DNA of 23,373 nucleotides from Bryobacterales bacterium (GTDB taxonomy: Bacteria; Acidobacteriota; Terriglobia; Bryobacterales; Bryobacteraceae), in the NCBI GenBank assembly GCA_030838885.1, contig JAUZEU010000482.1, positions 1 through 23,373 of the forward strand, in the 5' to 3' direction. Each line of letters starts with the position of its first letter. Position 1 is the stretch's first letter. Both the position numbers and the translations under genes were made by a program. The notes under the pieces were generated by a model. The model was not told the DNA's origin. It was given only the letters and a program-made list of their open reading frames with translations, and searched no databases. This document shows, piece after piece, positions 22,752 through 23,373 of this stretch.

Positions 22752-23373
22752 CACCCTTCCGCCGGCTGCTCCACCTGTTTCAGGCCCGGTTCTTCGAAGA
22801 TGACTCGGCTTCGCCCGACGGAGGATTCGAGACGAATATCTATCAGGTGCTTGGCTTCCTCGCCACACCGGGCTTATTCACTACGTATCTGTTCATGCCG
22901 TGGTACTTCGAGCTTGCCACGAAGCCGCTCAATCCCGCGGGCCACTGGGCTCTCCGTATTTTTCGTCTGTTCTATCCCGCATTTTCCTTTGCGGTGGTTG
23001 GCTTCGCTACTTTCTTCCAGTGGGACAAGCTTTTTCCGGACCGCCGCGACTTCCTGATTCTCGGCTCTTTCCCGCTGCGGCTGCGTACCGTTCTGGCTGC
23101 TAAGGTCGCGGCGCTGTGCCTGTTCCTGCTGATACTGATCGCCGCCATCAACTTTTTCCCGAACCTGCTGGCTCCGCTGCTATCCGTAGCGATCCCTGAG
23201 GTGCGCAGAGCCGGCTACCTGCGACTGGCGGGTTCTCAGATCGGCGCCACGGCAGGGGCATCGCTGTTCGCCTTCTTTGCCGTCGCCGCGTTCCAGGGAG
23301 TACTGATCAACGTGACCAGCCCCCGCATTTTCCGCCGGATCTCACCGTGGATTCAGGGGGCAGGGATGAGCAT
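22748..23373 (+). CDS. ABC transporter permease, partial (runs off the window)
   Basis: Open from the ATG at 22748 to the window edge with no stop: 208 codons visible. The start overlaps the ATPase stop (ATGA). The protein opens MTPFRRLLHLFQARFFEDDS, then has hydrophobic segments at about 33-50, 72-88, 113-140 and 166-190, joined by short charged loops (FFQWDKLFPDRRDFLILGSF). This fits the membrane subunit paired with the upstream ATPase. I recall similar large permeases following PadR and ATPase genes in Acidobacteriota; they are usually over 500 residues, so more than half may lie outside. Frame and coding are secure; substrate unknown. Confidence 0.85.
   Translation, partial: MTPFRRLLHLFQARFFEDDSASPDGGFETNIYQVLGFLATPGLFTTYLFMPWYFELATKPLNPAGHWALRIFRLFYPAFSFAVVGFATFFQWDKLFPDRRDFLILGSFPLRLRTVLAAKVAALCLFLLILIAAINFFPNLLAPLLSVAIPEVRRAGYLRLAGSQIGATAGASLFAFFAVAAFQGVLINVTSPRIFRRISPWIQGAGMS

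Overview
The window looks like a chromosomal piece of an Acidobacteriota genome, probably of the Solibacter/Bryobacter kind. This is inferred from the GC-rich sequence, the two very long TonB-receptor-like outer membrane proteins with an N-terminal carboxypeptidase-regulatory (Ig-like) domain, the cytochrome c/copper-monooxygenase protein beside one of them, and a PadR-ABC transporter cluster of a type frequent in that phylum. No tRNA, rRNA, CRISPR array, insertion sequence or integrase was found.

Left part (about 203-9848, all minus strand). A near-consensus sigma70-type promoter (TTGACT, 17 bp, TATAAT) at 9878-9906 reads into a GTG-started Oar/TonB-receptor-like protein. It is followed at short spacing by a secreted protein combining a CxxCH haem motif with a copper monooxygenase-like region, a secreted protein with a C-terminal Ig-like strand region, and a small secreted protein. 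After a 153-bp gap comes a second receptor-like protein, started by TTG behind a good Shine-Dalgarno. The cluster probably moves a substrate across the outer membrane and oxidises it in the periplasm; the substrate cannot be told from sequence.

Middle (10114-13645, minus strand). A two-gene unit encodes a calcineurin-like metallophosphoesterase and a CHAT-domain (caspase-like) protease with an intact His/Cys pair. The genes are 13 nt apart. This is the most promising candidate for an undescribed system here. Upstream of it lies a decayed gene (13771-14343) that keeps a signal-peptide start and the C-terminal end of a PQQ-type beta-propeller protein, in different reading frames.

Right part (14414-23373). 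A TetR-family regulator diverges from a complete RND efflux operon on the plus strand: inner membrane pump, periplasmic adaptor, outer membrane lipoprotein channel. It ends at paired hairpins. After 170 bp comes a second regulated export cluster: a PadR-family repressor whose promoter overlaps a perfect palindrome, a small membrane protein, an ABC ATPase and an ABC-type permease cut by the window edge. All four have overlapping start and stop codons.

No gene-free stretch exceeds 300 bases. Positions 1-202 hold no supported gene; 9849-10113 holds the receptor operon promoter; 13646-13770 holds a long-armed inverted repeat; 15035-15146 is the divergent regulatory region; 21021-21190 holds hairpins, promoter and operator.
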